Assembly (NCBI GenBank): GCA_035443825.1
Contig: DAOMNN010000136.1
Span: 1 to 5,491, forward strand
Length of the DNA: 5,491 nucleotides
Source of the DNA: DAOMNN01 sp035443825
GTDB lineage: Bacteria; Pseudomonadota; Gammaproteobacteria; Burkholderiales; Rhodocyclaceae
Reading direction: 5' to 3'
Part shown: positions 1 through 4,143 of the stretch, one piece after another
Position numbering within the stretch: the stretch's first letter is position 1
Layout: each line of letters opens with the position of its first letter
Notes under the pieces: model-generated
Told to the model about the DNA's origin: nothing
Seen by the model: only the letters and a program-made list of their open reading frames with translations
Database searches by the model: none
Made by a program: the position numbers and the translations under genes

Positions 1-666
1 AAGGCCCCGTATCTGGTGCGCTACGTATTCGTTCGCGATCTGCTACGCGACCCCGCGCAGTTCTCCGCGGTTGCGCCGATCCTCGAAGGGCGCGTTTACG
101 TCCTGCACTGGGGCGGTTCTCACGAACACCGGATGGCGCAGATCATCCCGCGCTTCGACGGCGGGGGTCTCGCTTTTGTCGACATCGGTTGCGGGCCCGG
201 GGCCCACCTGGTTGCGATCGCACCGCGGTACCCGTTCGCAGTGGGCTACGAGAAAGTTCGGGCTGTACGAGAGATTGCGAGTCGCCGGCTCGAGCGCGAG
301 TGCCTCTTTCATATCGAACTGCACGGCGCATTTCACGCCCATGCCATCCCCTTCGAGGCCGATGTGCTCATCACTGAGGTGCTCGAGCACATGCCCTTCG
401 AGACGGCCTCCGAGCTTCTTGGAGCAGTTCTGCGCCAGCGCCCGCGGCGAGTCGTGGTAACGGTCCCCAACCGGGCCTTCAATCAACACTACGGCGCTGC
501 CGGCGAATTTCGGCATGCCGATCATGACTGGGAGCCGGATCTGGCGCAGTTCGAGTCATTCGTGCTCGGCGCAGCAAAGGGGTTGCCCGTGAAGGTCCAG
601 CTCTGCGGACTCGGGGATCTTGCGCACGGTGTACCTTCCAGTTTGCTGGCTCAGTTGGAGTTCTGA
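1..666 (+). CDS. Hen1-like RNA 3'-terminal ribose 2'-O-methyltransferase, 5' end outside window
   Basis: The frame is open to the left edge, so the gene probably starts upstream. A GTG at 16 is the first possible start but has no visible ribosome binding site. Numbering from that GTG (216 residues), the SAM-binding motif VDIGCGPG lies at 55-62 and an acidic residue at the end of strand 2 (VGYE, E79) follows. EVLEH (121-125) matches the ExxEH metal ligands of the Hen1 family. PNRAFN (151-156) matches its TPNxEfN motif. RHADH (166-170) supplies the further metal-binding histidine. The tail GLGDLAHG matches the end of the HEN1 catalytic domain. Known Hen1 enzymes methylate the 2'-OH of RNA 3' ends with metal help. 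Bacterial Hen1 acts with Pnkp in RNA repair, and plant HEN1 protects small RNAs. The FEWTR box after the histidine motif is degraded here (DWEP), and the EVLEH-to-histidine loop is shorter than in plant HEN1. Pnkp, if present, lies outside the window. Family assignment is fairly sure; the substrate is inferred. Confidence 0.8.
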   Translation, partial: KAPYLVRYVFVRDLLRDPAQFSAVAPILEGRVYVLHWGGSHEHRMAQIIPRFDGGGLAFVDIGCGPGAHLVAIAPRYPFAVGYEKVRAVREIASRRLERECLFHIELHGAFHAHAIPFEADVLITEVLEHMPFETASELLGAVLRQRPRRVVVTVPNRAFNQHYGAAGEFRHADHDWEPDLAQFESFVLGAAKGLPVKVQLCGLGDLAHGVPSSLLAQLEF

Positions 667-691
667 TTGGGGGCAGGCCCGCGCTGTAGAC

Positions 692-726
692 GAAAAAAGA
701 GGCTCAGTGCGATGCACCAAGCCTCT
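692..726 (-). terminator. Intrinsic terminator of the leftmost minus-strand gene
   Basis: A 7-bp stem (698-704 with 720-726, AGAGGCT and AGCCTCT) encloses an inner 4-bp stem (GTGC and GCAC). On the minus strand it is followed at once by six T. It lies about 60 nt past the stop of the 58-aa gene and faces the convergent Hen1-like gene. The plus strand has no T-run after the hairpin, so it works in one direction only. Confidence 0.85.
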
Positions 727-731
727 GGGAA

Positions 732-756
732 GTAGCCTACTGGAAAGTCAGGCTAC
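732..756 (-). repeat. Perfect-arm inverted repeat between stop codon and terminator
   Basis: Arms GTAGCCT (732-738) and AGGCTAC (750-756) pair perfectly. The stem continues by three more base pairs (ACT 739-741 with AGT 746-748) past one bulged base, closing a 4-nt loop. No T-run follows on either strand, so it is not a terminator itself. In the minus-strand transcript it would sit between the 58-aa gene and the terminator. It may be a 3'-end stabilising or processing structure; that role is inference. Confidence 0.6.
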
Positions 757-783
757 AGCAGGGTCGTTCAGCTATGGCGCCGC

Positions 784-960
784 TCAGAACGAGCGGGAGA
801 CATAGACCGACGCGGCCGGAAGCGGGCGGCCGTAGTTGTCATGGATGAACAGCATCGTTTGCGTACGCTGGTCAGCCACTGGGTGCGTGAAGGAAACCTC
901 GGTTTGGGCGACGTTCTGCCCAAGGAGGAACGCGACAACCCCTAGCACTAGAAATGACAT
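784..960 (-). CDS. 58-aa small exported or membrane-anchored protein, function unknown
   Basis: I do not recognise a family. The ATG at 960 is preceded by AAAGGAG (972-978) with a spacing of 11 nt. A TTG at 969 is in frame but too close to the ribosome binding site. Residues 2-14 (FLVLGVVAFLLG core) form a short hydrophobic segment that could be a signal peptide or a short anchor. A polar stretch around NVAQTEV follows as a possible cleavage region. The remaining ~40 residues are soluble and have no cysteines. A 7-bp inverted repeat lies just upstream of the ribosome binding site and a clear terminator downstream, so it looks like the last gene of a minus-strand transcript beginning with the 171-aa gene, or its own unit. 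Support comes from context and the ribosome binding site rather than homology. Confidence 0.6.
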   Translation of the reverse strand: MSFLVLGVVAFLLGQNVAQTEVSFTHPVADQRTQTMLFIHDNYGRPLPAASVYVSRSF

Positions 961-982
961 GATAGTCAAAGCTCCTTTCGAA

Positions 983-1000
983 CCGTCATCGACATGACGG
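983..1000 (-). promoter_or_regulatory. Leader hairpin directly upstream of the 58-aa gene's RBS
   Basis: On the minus strand, CCGTCAT, the 4-nt loop GTCG, and ATGACGG form a perfect 7-bp stem. It ends 4 nt before the AAAGGAG of the 58-aa gene. It could be an mRNA leader hairpin tuning translation or stability, or an operator for a dimeric protein. It resembles the leader hairpins at 2507-2527 and 4103-4122. Confidence 0.5.
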
Positions 1001-1064
1001 GCAAAGACCGACCTGGCACCACGCCGTAGTCAACGTCCTTGCGATGGATGTTTGCTGAACGTCA

Positions 1065-1340
1065 TCACATACGCCCGGAGCGTTTCGGGGGCGGGAAAAG
1101 TTCGCCCCATAGCGTTTCCGCATCCCGCCAGAGCCTTTCGAGCTGGCGGTCCGGGATCCGACCCTTGAAGCACTTCTGCAGATCGGAGATCCCTCCTTTT
1201 GCGATCGTGGTCCGTACAGCCATGAAAACCAGACATCGCTCCCGCCACTGTGTTGAGGCGGTGTTGGTGCAGGCACTGCGTTCTGCCTGTACCCGACGAT
1301 CAAGTGCCTTCAGACGAATCGAGACCATCTTCTCGTCCAC
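1065..1340 (-). CDS. 91-aa basic protein, function unknown
   Basis: No recognised family. The start is taken as GTG at 1340, because AAGGAG (1347-1352) sits 6 nt upstream. The in-frame ATG at 1328 is too far from that site. The protein is rich in Arg and Lys and mostly helical in character. It opens with MVSIRLKALDRRVQAE (from residue 5), a strand-then-helix pattern vaguely like ribbon-helix-helix DNA-binding proteins, but it is too short and unclear to call. It carries three cysteines (24, 36, 57) and ends PPPKRSGRM. Its start overlaps the end of the 171-aa gene by 41 bp in a different frame, so the two are almost certainly co-transcribed and probably translationally coupled. Confidence 0.65.
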   Translation of the reverse strand: MDEKMVSIRLKALDRRVQAERSACTNTASTQWRERCLVFMAVRTTIAKGGISDLQKCFKGRIPDRQLERLWRDAETLWGELFPPPKRSGRM

Positions 1341-1815
1341 TGTCTTCTCCTTGCTTGAAGGTTGCGCTCACTGCAGCGCGGAGCGGGTGCGCAAACTGTG
1401 TGTCGAAAACGGCCGGCGATAGACGATCCGAAAGCGAGTCGCGTAGCTCGTCGAGCTGGAAGTCAAGCTTGGCAAGGTGCCGGTCGTGAACACTTCTTCC
1501 GATTCCCAGAATGGTGCGGCTCTGGTCAAAGTCGCCGGTGTCGTAGTCGCGCAGAACCAGCGCGCCTTTATCGGCAATCATCTGGCAGAGCTTCTGCACC
1601 AGGGCCTGCACGTTATCGTCGCCCTCGCCTCCGCCCCAGCCATAAAAATCGATGCCGAAATCAAGCACGCCGTCCTCGAAAGTGACGGAGTCAGGGGTGA
1701 ATCCAGGGCCGGCATCGTCAGCGAAGACTCGCAGCGCCTCGATGACATCTTCCTGCTTGATCTCGCGTTTGATGATGAGGTCGGATCCGCGCAAGCTGCA
1801 GTCGTGTGAACTCAT
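1300..1815 (-). CDS. 171-aa acidic protein, function unknown
   Basis: I do not recognise this family. The ATG at 1815 is preceded by AGGAG (1823-1827) at 7-nt spacing. The longer in-frame extension to 1938 has no ribosome binding site and would run into the upstream terminator. The protein is strongly acidic. Residues 11-35 look like a strand and helix (LIIKREIKQEDVIEALRVF). A conspicuous glycine-rich acidic stretch (YGWGGGEGDD, 58-67) follows, then a helix and a strand ending in LRDYDTGD (88-95). The last ~20 residues are hydrophilic and probably disordered. No signal peptide or membrane segment is visible. It heads a minus-strand unit with the 91-aa gene and possibly the 58-aa gene. Its leader holds a short CTGGG/CCCAG hairpin (1842-1856). 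Confidence 0.7.
   Translation of the reverse strand: MSSHDCSLRGSDLIIKREIKQEDVIEALRVFADDAGPGFTPDSVTFEDGVLDFGIDFYGWGGGEGDDNVQALVQKLCQMIADKGALVLRDYDTGDFDQSRTILGIGRSVHDRHLAKLDFQLDELRDSLSDRLSPAVFDTQFAHPLRAAVSATFKQGEDSGREDGLDSSEGT
1347..1352 (-). promoter_or_regulatory. Ribosome binding site fixing a GTG start inside the upstream gene
   Basis: AAGGAG on the minus strand lies 6 nt before GTG 1340, within the coding sequence of the 171-aa gene. It supports GTG rather than the later ATG as the start of the 91-aa gene, and means the overlap is real. Confidence 0.7.
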
Positions 1816-1920
1816 GTTTCTTCTCCTGTGAGGTGGGATTACTGGGTTGTGCCCAGAATGGTGGTGCGTTCCTGATAGGAGGAAGCCCACGCATAAAGGC
1901 GGGGTCTGCAGGGCCTGCCA

Positions 1921-1954
1921 AAAGAAAATGAGCCCCAAACGATGTCGGGGCTCA
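1921..1954 (-). terminator. Intrinsic terminator after the 46-aa membrane protein gene
   Basis: An 8-bp perfect stem (1929-1936 with 1947-1954, TGAGCCCC and GGGGCTCA) is followed on the minus strand by TTTTCTTT. It begins 7 nt past the stop of the 46-aa gene. It separates that gene from the 171-aa gene, so the latter needs its own promoter, for which I see no good sigma-70 match. Confidence 0.85.
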
Positions 1955-1960
1955 GAGTGG

Positions 1961-2101
1961 TTAGCGGTGCGGTTCTTTCGAACCTGTCCTTGTCTCGCGT
2001 CGTTTCGCGTGCACGCAAGCCATCGTGATCACGAGCGCGCTGAGCGCGGTGATCCCCTGGATCGTCAGCACGAGAATCTCGGCGTTTGTAAGGTTCAACA
2101 T
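1961..2101 (-). CDS. 46-aa single-helix membrane protein, function unknown
   Basis: A short gene with strong local signals. ATG 2101 is preceded by AAGGAG (2108-2113) at 6-nt spacing, and an intrinsic terminator follows 7 nt after the TAA stop. The protein has one hydrophobic segment (about residues 9-30, ILVLTIQGITALSALVI...). A positively charged tail (HAKRRETR, 31-38) follows, so by the positive-inside rule the C-terminus would be cytoplasmic. It resembles in plan the tiny membrane proteins of phages and plasmids, but I know no specific homologue. It follows the 100-aa membrane protein gene after about 80 nt. A weak hairpin (2139-2158) lies between them, so the two may form one transcript. 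Confidence 0.7.
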   Translation of the reverse strand: MLNLTNAEILVLTIQGITALSALVITMACVHAKRRETRTGSKEPHR

Positions 2102-2180
2102 GGTTGGCTCCTTGCCCTACCGTATGAAGAAAATGAACTGAACCCAAAGGCGTGTTCAACCGCTGCAGTTGCAGGTTTCT

Positions 2181-2483
2181 TCAAGCCGGCGGTGCGCGAT
2201 CGCCTTCCGAGGGCGTGGCAAGTCGGCTGTGCGGATTCGGGGTGTCACCGGAGGCCGGTCTTGCCTTCTCTTCCTGGTACGCAAGGCCGAGCACCACGTG
2301 GGCAAGCACCTGGAAGAGCGCGAACCACAGCGCAGTCGCGATCGCGACCGCCCACGAATGCATCGCGAGTCCTGCAGCGGTGAAAACCGCGAGGCCCATC
2401 CAGGACAGCTTGTCCAGGGTTCGTGCGATCGAGGCGCGTACCTCTTTCGTAAACGCCCAGCGGGCGAACATCTTCTTGATCAT
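2181..2483 (-). CDS. 100-aa two-helix membrane protein, function unknown
   Basis: ATG 2483 is preceded by AAAGGAG (2489-2495) with 5-nt spacing. The in-frame extension to 2645 has no ribosome binding site and was rejected. The first 27 residues are amphipathic and basic (MIKKMFARWAFTKEVR...). Two hydrophobic stretches at about 28-42 and 44-69 suggest a tight helical hairpin in the inner membrane with the N-terminus inside. The last 30 residues are hydrophilic, proline-rich and likely disordered. No catalytic motif is visible. It could be a phage- or plasmid-type membrane protein (holin-like, exclusion or accessory), but size and topology alone do not decide. It is the first minus-strand gene left of the sRNA-like region and has a strong leader hairpin (2507-2527). 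Confidence 0.7.
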   Translation of the reverse strand: MIKKMFARWAFTKEVRASIARTLDKLSWMGLAVFTAAGLAMHSWAVAIATALWFALFQVLAHVVLGLAYQEEKARPASGDTPNPHSRLATPSEGDRAPPA

Positions 2484-2506
2484 GGGGTCTCCTTTCAAGG
2501 TTGAGG

Positions 2507-2534
2507 CGCCGCAGTTCCCTGACGGCGTTTTTTT
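2507..2534 (+). terminator. Plus-strand terminator-like hairpin in the leader of the 100-aa gene
   Basis: The stem pairs 2507-2514 with 2519-2527 (CGCCGCAG and CTGACGGCG, one bulged A). The loop is TTCC, and seven T (2528-2534) follow on the plus strand. This is a good intrinsic terminator shape for plus-strand RNA, yet no plus-strand gene lies upstream. On the minus strand the same hairpin sits 11 nt before the RBS of the 100-aa gene. It may block antisense transcription or act as a leader structure. Confidence 0.55.
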
Positions 2535-2644
2535 CGTTGTTCCTGGTTGGAGCGCCGCGGCCTGATAAGACCGTGTGCAGAGCGGTGGCAGTCCGCGCCG
2601 AGAGTCGCAAGGGGCGCGCACGCACCTGGCGAACGCCTGTTTCA

Positions 2645-2668
2645 CTATGCTGTTCGATCTATGCTGTT
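2645..2668. repeat. Tandem direct repeat CTATGCTGTT, 14-bp period
   Basis: Two identical 10-bp copies (2645-2654 and 2659-2668) are separated by CGAT. Each contains CTGTT. CTGTTC recurs at 2740-2745, and its inverse GAACAG at 2693-2698, on either side of the plus-strand promoter. They look like protein-binding sites upstream of the sRNA-like transcript; which protein binds is unknown. Confidence 0.6.
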
Positions 2669-2710
2669 AGTGGTATAGGAAGAATGCAGTAAGAACAGTT
2701 TTCGACGTAC

Positions 2711-2739
2711 TTGATACTGGAAACATGGTCGTGTATAGT
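2711..2739 (+). promoter_or_regulatory. Sigma-70 promoter driving the candidate small RNA
   Basis: TTGATA (2711-2716, 5 of 6 consensus) and TATAGT (2734-2739, 5 of 6) are separated by exactly 17 nt. Transcription would begin near 2746. GAACAG lies 12 nt upstream of the -35 and CTGTTC abuts the -10, so a repressor dimer could straddle the promoter. It is the best promoter match I found in the window. Confidence 0.7.
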
Positions 2740-2793
2740 CTGTTCCACAACGTCATCAGGCCTTGCAGCCTCTGGTCTTCTGGTTCAATCCAT

Positions 2794-2863
2794 TAGACTT
2801 TGGTCATACAAAAGTATGACTTTGTTTGAAGCGTATGCTTCAGCGTCTAGACGCCATAGTCTA
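2794..2863 (+). other. Four-way-junction fold enclosing three hairpins
   Basis: A closing stem pairs 2794-2802 (TAGACTTTG) with 2855-2863 (CATAGTCTA), 8 pairs and one T-T mismatch. Inside, with only a 6-nt linker after the first, lie hairpins 2803-2820 (GTCATAC, AAAA, GTATGAC), 2827-2842 (TGAAGC, GTAT, GCTTCA) and 2843-2854 (GCGT, CTAG, ACGC). Nearly all 70 nt are paired. An alternative helix, 2843-2851 with 2860-2869 (one bulged A), would break the closing stem, so the fold may switch. It is not a tRNA: loops are 4 nt and the T-loop and CCA end are absent. Confidence 0.55.
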
Positions 2864-2875
2864 GAACGCCTCTCC

Positions 2876-2909
2876 AAGACCCCTTAAGCTTCGCTTTTGG
2901 GGTCTTTTT
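2876..2909 (+). terminator. Plus-strand intrinsic terminator of the candidate small RNA
   Basis: An 8-bp perfect stem (AAGACCCC 2876-2883 with GGGGTCTT 2899-2906) has an inner 4-bp stem (AAGC/GCTT) and ends in five T (2905-2909). On the minus strand the hairpin is followed by GGAGAGG, so it does not serve the minus-strand 140-aa gene that stops at 2922. Confidence 0.85.
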
Positions 2910-2921
2910 CATGCGCGCTAA

Positions 2922-3344
2922 TTATGCAAACAGCGCCTGTGCATGATTGAACCCCTCAGCCTCGACCGTCTCCCGTCTGCGTTCCAAGGACCGTAAGGCG
3001 AAGGCCTTCGCCTCCTTCCATAGAGCAAGGTCCTCAGCGTAGGGGCGCAACAGGTTCGGTTCGCTCCAGAATACGAACGCTTCCCCACTTGCCGACGTCC
3101 AGAGGACGGGGAGGGCGTCGTCGAGCAGGTTTTCCTGGCGGCACCAGGCAAGGTGCGCGTCGACTGCGGCCTGCGAGTGTCCATACCAGGTTCGCTCCCA
3201 TGCTCGCAGATCATCAGGCGCGAGCACGATCCCTTTGAGCGGTTCGAGCCAGCAGGCCGGATGAGCGCTCTCGTACGGCCACCTTCTTGCACCGACCTCC
3301 ATGCCAACCGGGAAGGTTCGGGTAGCGCATTGTTCGTTCTTCAT
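2922..3344 (-). CDS. 140-aa protein, function unknown
   Basis: No family I can name. The start is taken as ATG 3344, because TGGAG (3351-3355) sits 6 nt before it. The in-frame ATG at 3356 is preceded only by a C-rich run on the coding strand. The protein is soluble, unusually rich in tryptophan and aromatic residues (W22, W32, W49, W53, W67, W82, W93, W109). A central segment reads LKGIVLAPDDLRAW (36-49), followed by VDAHLAWCRQ (61-70), LPVLW (78-82) and LLRPYAEDLALW (98-109), and a helical charged C-terminus. The alternation of strands and aromatic helices suggests a compact globular domain. No nuclease, helix-turn-helix or membrane motif is apparent. No minus-strand terminator follows it; its transcript would run into the sRNA region in antisense. 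Confidence 0.65.
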   Translation of the reverse strand: MKNEQCATRTFPVGMEVGARRWPYESAHPACWLEPLKGIVLAPDDLRAWERTWYGHSQAAVDAHLAWCRQENLLDDALPVLWTSASGEAFVFWSEPNLLRPYAEDLALWKEAKAFALRSLERRRETVEAEGFNHAQALFA

Positions 3345-3412
3345 CGTTTTCTCCATCGTCAGGGGGGGGCGCCGGGCTGGCGCAGTCGCGTTGTGGCCAG
3401 ATGGCGCGACGG

Positions 3413-3445
3413 GCCGGCATACGCCTTAAGGCCGGCTGGCGCCAG
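3413..3445. repeat. Cluster of GC-rich perfect palindromes
   Basis: GCCGGC (3413-3418), GCCTTAAGGC (3423-3432), GCCGGC (3431-3436) and CTGGCGCCAG (3436-3445) lie almost end to end between the 140-aa gene and the terminator of the 152-aa gene. This resembles REP-like or operator sequence. It is upstream of the 140-aa gene, where a promoter would be expected, but I see no sigma-70 boxes. Confidence 0.45.
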
Positions 3446-3450
3446 ACGGG

Positions 3451-3482
3451 AAAAAGCCGCGGATCCGAAGGATCTGCGGCTT
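3451..3482 (-). terminator. Intrinsic terminator of the 152-aa gene
   Basis: The stem pairs 3454-3460 with 3476-3482 (AAGCCGC/GCGGCTT) and, past one mismatch, 3462-3466 with 3470-3474, closing a 3-nt loop. Five T follow on the minus strand (3455-3451). It lies 16 nt past the stop of the 152-aa gene, so that gene is a single-gene transcript. Confidence 0.85.
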
Positions 3483-3498
3483 GGGGTGTGACAAAGGC

Positions 3499-3957
3499 CT
3501 ATGCGAAAGTGGCCTTGACGCTGATGAGGGCGTCATGAATTGCGGTACGGACTGCATTGCCCAGTCGGAGATACCAGGGCGATTCATGGGTGACTTCCAG
3601 CGCGAGGTGCGCGGGAGCGTCTTTGCGGTACTCGATGAGGTCCTTGGCTCCAAGGGCGAAAAGCACTTCCCAGAGGCAGTTCATGAGGTACCGGCTGTCG
3701 GTGACGAGAAGCATCCGATCGGATGCGGCGCGTCCGACGAGCTTCATGACGTGCTCGAACTCGACTGCGGAGGTCACCGGAATATCGGCTTCCCACCAGA
3801 CAGCTTCGCCTTTGAGCGTATTGAACCACTTGACGGCGACTTCCTCATTCCCGAAGAAGTTGCGAGTCAGTTTGCTGCCGATCTGCCCGGAAAGGACAGT
3901 GTTGCCATCGATCGCGATGATACGGGCGGTCGCGGGTTGCATGAGCATCTTGAACAT
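3499..3957 (-). CDS. 152-aa protein, function unknown
   Basis: ATG 3957 is preceded by AAGGAG (3967-3972) at 9-nt spacing and the gene ends 16 nt before a strong terminator. These signals favour it over the longer antisense frame 3481-4113. The protein looks globular and alpha/beta: a strand (ARIIAIDGN, 11-19), a tryptophan-rich middle (VKWFNTLKGEAVWWEADIPV, 42-61), a helix, then strand-helix MLLVTDSRYLMNCLWEVLF (82-100). TDSRYLMN is faintly like the TDSxYvxN step of RNase H folds, but the other acidic residues and spacing do not fit, so I do not assign that. No signal peptide or membrane helix is visible. It is transcribed divergently from the cytosine methyltransferase, sharing a 186-bp intergenic region rich in inverted repeats. 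Confidence 0.7.
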   Translation of the reverse strand: MFKMLMQPATARIIAIDGNTVLSGQIGSKLTRNFFGNEEVAVKWFNTLKGEAVWWEADIPVTSAVEFEHVMKLVGRAASDRMLLVTDSRYLMNCLWEVLFALGAKDLIEYRKDAPAHLALEVTHESPWYLRLGNAVRTAIHDALISVKATFA

Positions 3958-4102
3958 GACGTAGGACTCCTTCGAGGAATGAAGCCGATCGACTCAACGA
4001 TCAGCGGGTGGCGTTGTGAAGCCCTTGGTCGTACGCGCTCACATAAAGCGCGGCGACTCGCCATATACGGCGCCGTGGCGCCAGGCGGAGACAACGCAAC
4101 TT

Positions 4103-4122
4103 GCCGTGAGTGACCTCACGGC
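4103..4122 (+). promoter_or_regulatory. 8-bp perfect inverted repeat upstream of the methyltransferase RBS
   Basis: GCCGTGAG, loop TGAC, and CTCACGGC form a perfect hairpin or dyad. It lies 8 nt before AAAGGAG (4131-4137) of the methyltransferase gene, in the divergent region with the 152-aa gene. Two other dyads lie nearby: ACGGCGCCGT (4067-4076) and GATCG/CGATC (3987-4002). It may be an operator, perhaps for autoregulation by the enzyme's AbrB-like region, or an mRNA leader hairpin. I found no clear -35/-10 pair for either divergent gene. Confidence 0.55.
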
Positions 4123-4143
4123 GTTCACCGAAAGGAGCAGAAG

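Larger units (their letters stand above)
2746..2909 (+). ncRNA. Candidate structured small RNA, about 165 nt, family unknown
   Basis: The unit is bounded by a near-consensus promoter (2711-2739) and an intrinsic terminator (2876-2909) on the plus strand, with no coding potential between. The only short reading frame starts before the predicted start site and has no ribosome binding site. The transcript would contain a weak 5' hairpin (AGGC/GCCT near 2759-2772). Three further hairpins follow: 2803-2820 (7 bp, AAAA loop), 2827-2842 (6 bp, GTAT loop) and 2843-2854 (self-complementary 12-mer). The terminator hairpin is last. The three central hairpins can be enclosed by a closing stem. It runs opposite to all neighbouring genes. 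A trans-acting sRNA, an antisense or copy-control RNA, or a structured element-specific RNA are all possible. I match it to no known family. Confidence 0.55.
2484..2921. other. Gene-free regulatory stretch, 438 bp
   Basis: No credible protein gene on either strand. From left to right it holds the terminator-like hairpin 2507-2534, a GC-rich section without recognisable structure (about 2540-2640), and a 14-bp-period direct repeat (2645-2668). Next come a plus-strand sigma-70 promoter (2711-2739), a densely structured transcribed region and a plus-strand terminator (2876-2909). From about 2640 the DNA is clearly more AT-rich than the neighbouring genes. I could not find a convincing promoter for the minus-strand 100-aa gene here. 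Confidence 0.7.

Noticed and set aside
43..525. 160-codon minus-strand reading frame
   Set aside because: It is antisense to the Hen1-like gene, whose motifs are clear. It is a shadow of GC-rich coding sequence.
1477..1809. 110-codon plus-strand reading frame
   Set aside because: It is antisense to the 171-aa gene and has no RBS.
2484..2645. Upstream in-frame extension of the 100-aa membrane protein
   Set aside because: No RBS at the GTG/ATG-like starts. The composition is Arg/Cys/Pro-rich and non-coding in character, and AAAGGAG sits before ATG 2483.
2644..2670. Minus-strand promoter CTAACA/CATAGT for the 100-aa gene
   Set aside because: Each box matches only 4 of 6 positions and the spacer is 15 nt.
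2782..2791. GGTTCAATCC, similar to a tRNA T-loop
   Set aside because: The T-stem does not pair with a 7-nt loop, and there is no acceptor stem, anticodon arm or CCA around it.
2725..2796. 23-codon plus-strand frame starting ATG 2725
   Set aside because: The ATG lies within the promoter spacer, upstream of the predicted transcription start, and has no RBS.
2794..2863. Integron attC site or conjugative oriT
   Set aside because: No attC core (GTTRRRY) and no nic-type consensus seen. The adjoining promoter and terminator fit a transcribed RNA better.
3682..3720. RNase H-like TDSRYLMN step in the 152-aa protein
   Set aside because: One short similarity only. The other acidic catalytic residues and strand order do not fit.
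3481..4113. 210-codon plus-strand reading frame
   Set aside because: It is antisense to the 152-aa gene, which has a good RBS and a matching terminator. The plus-strand frame has no RBS and crosses the divergent intergenic region.
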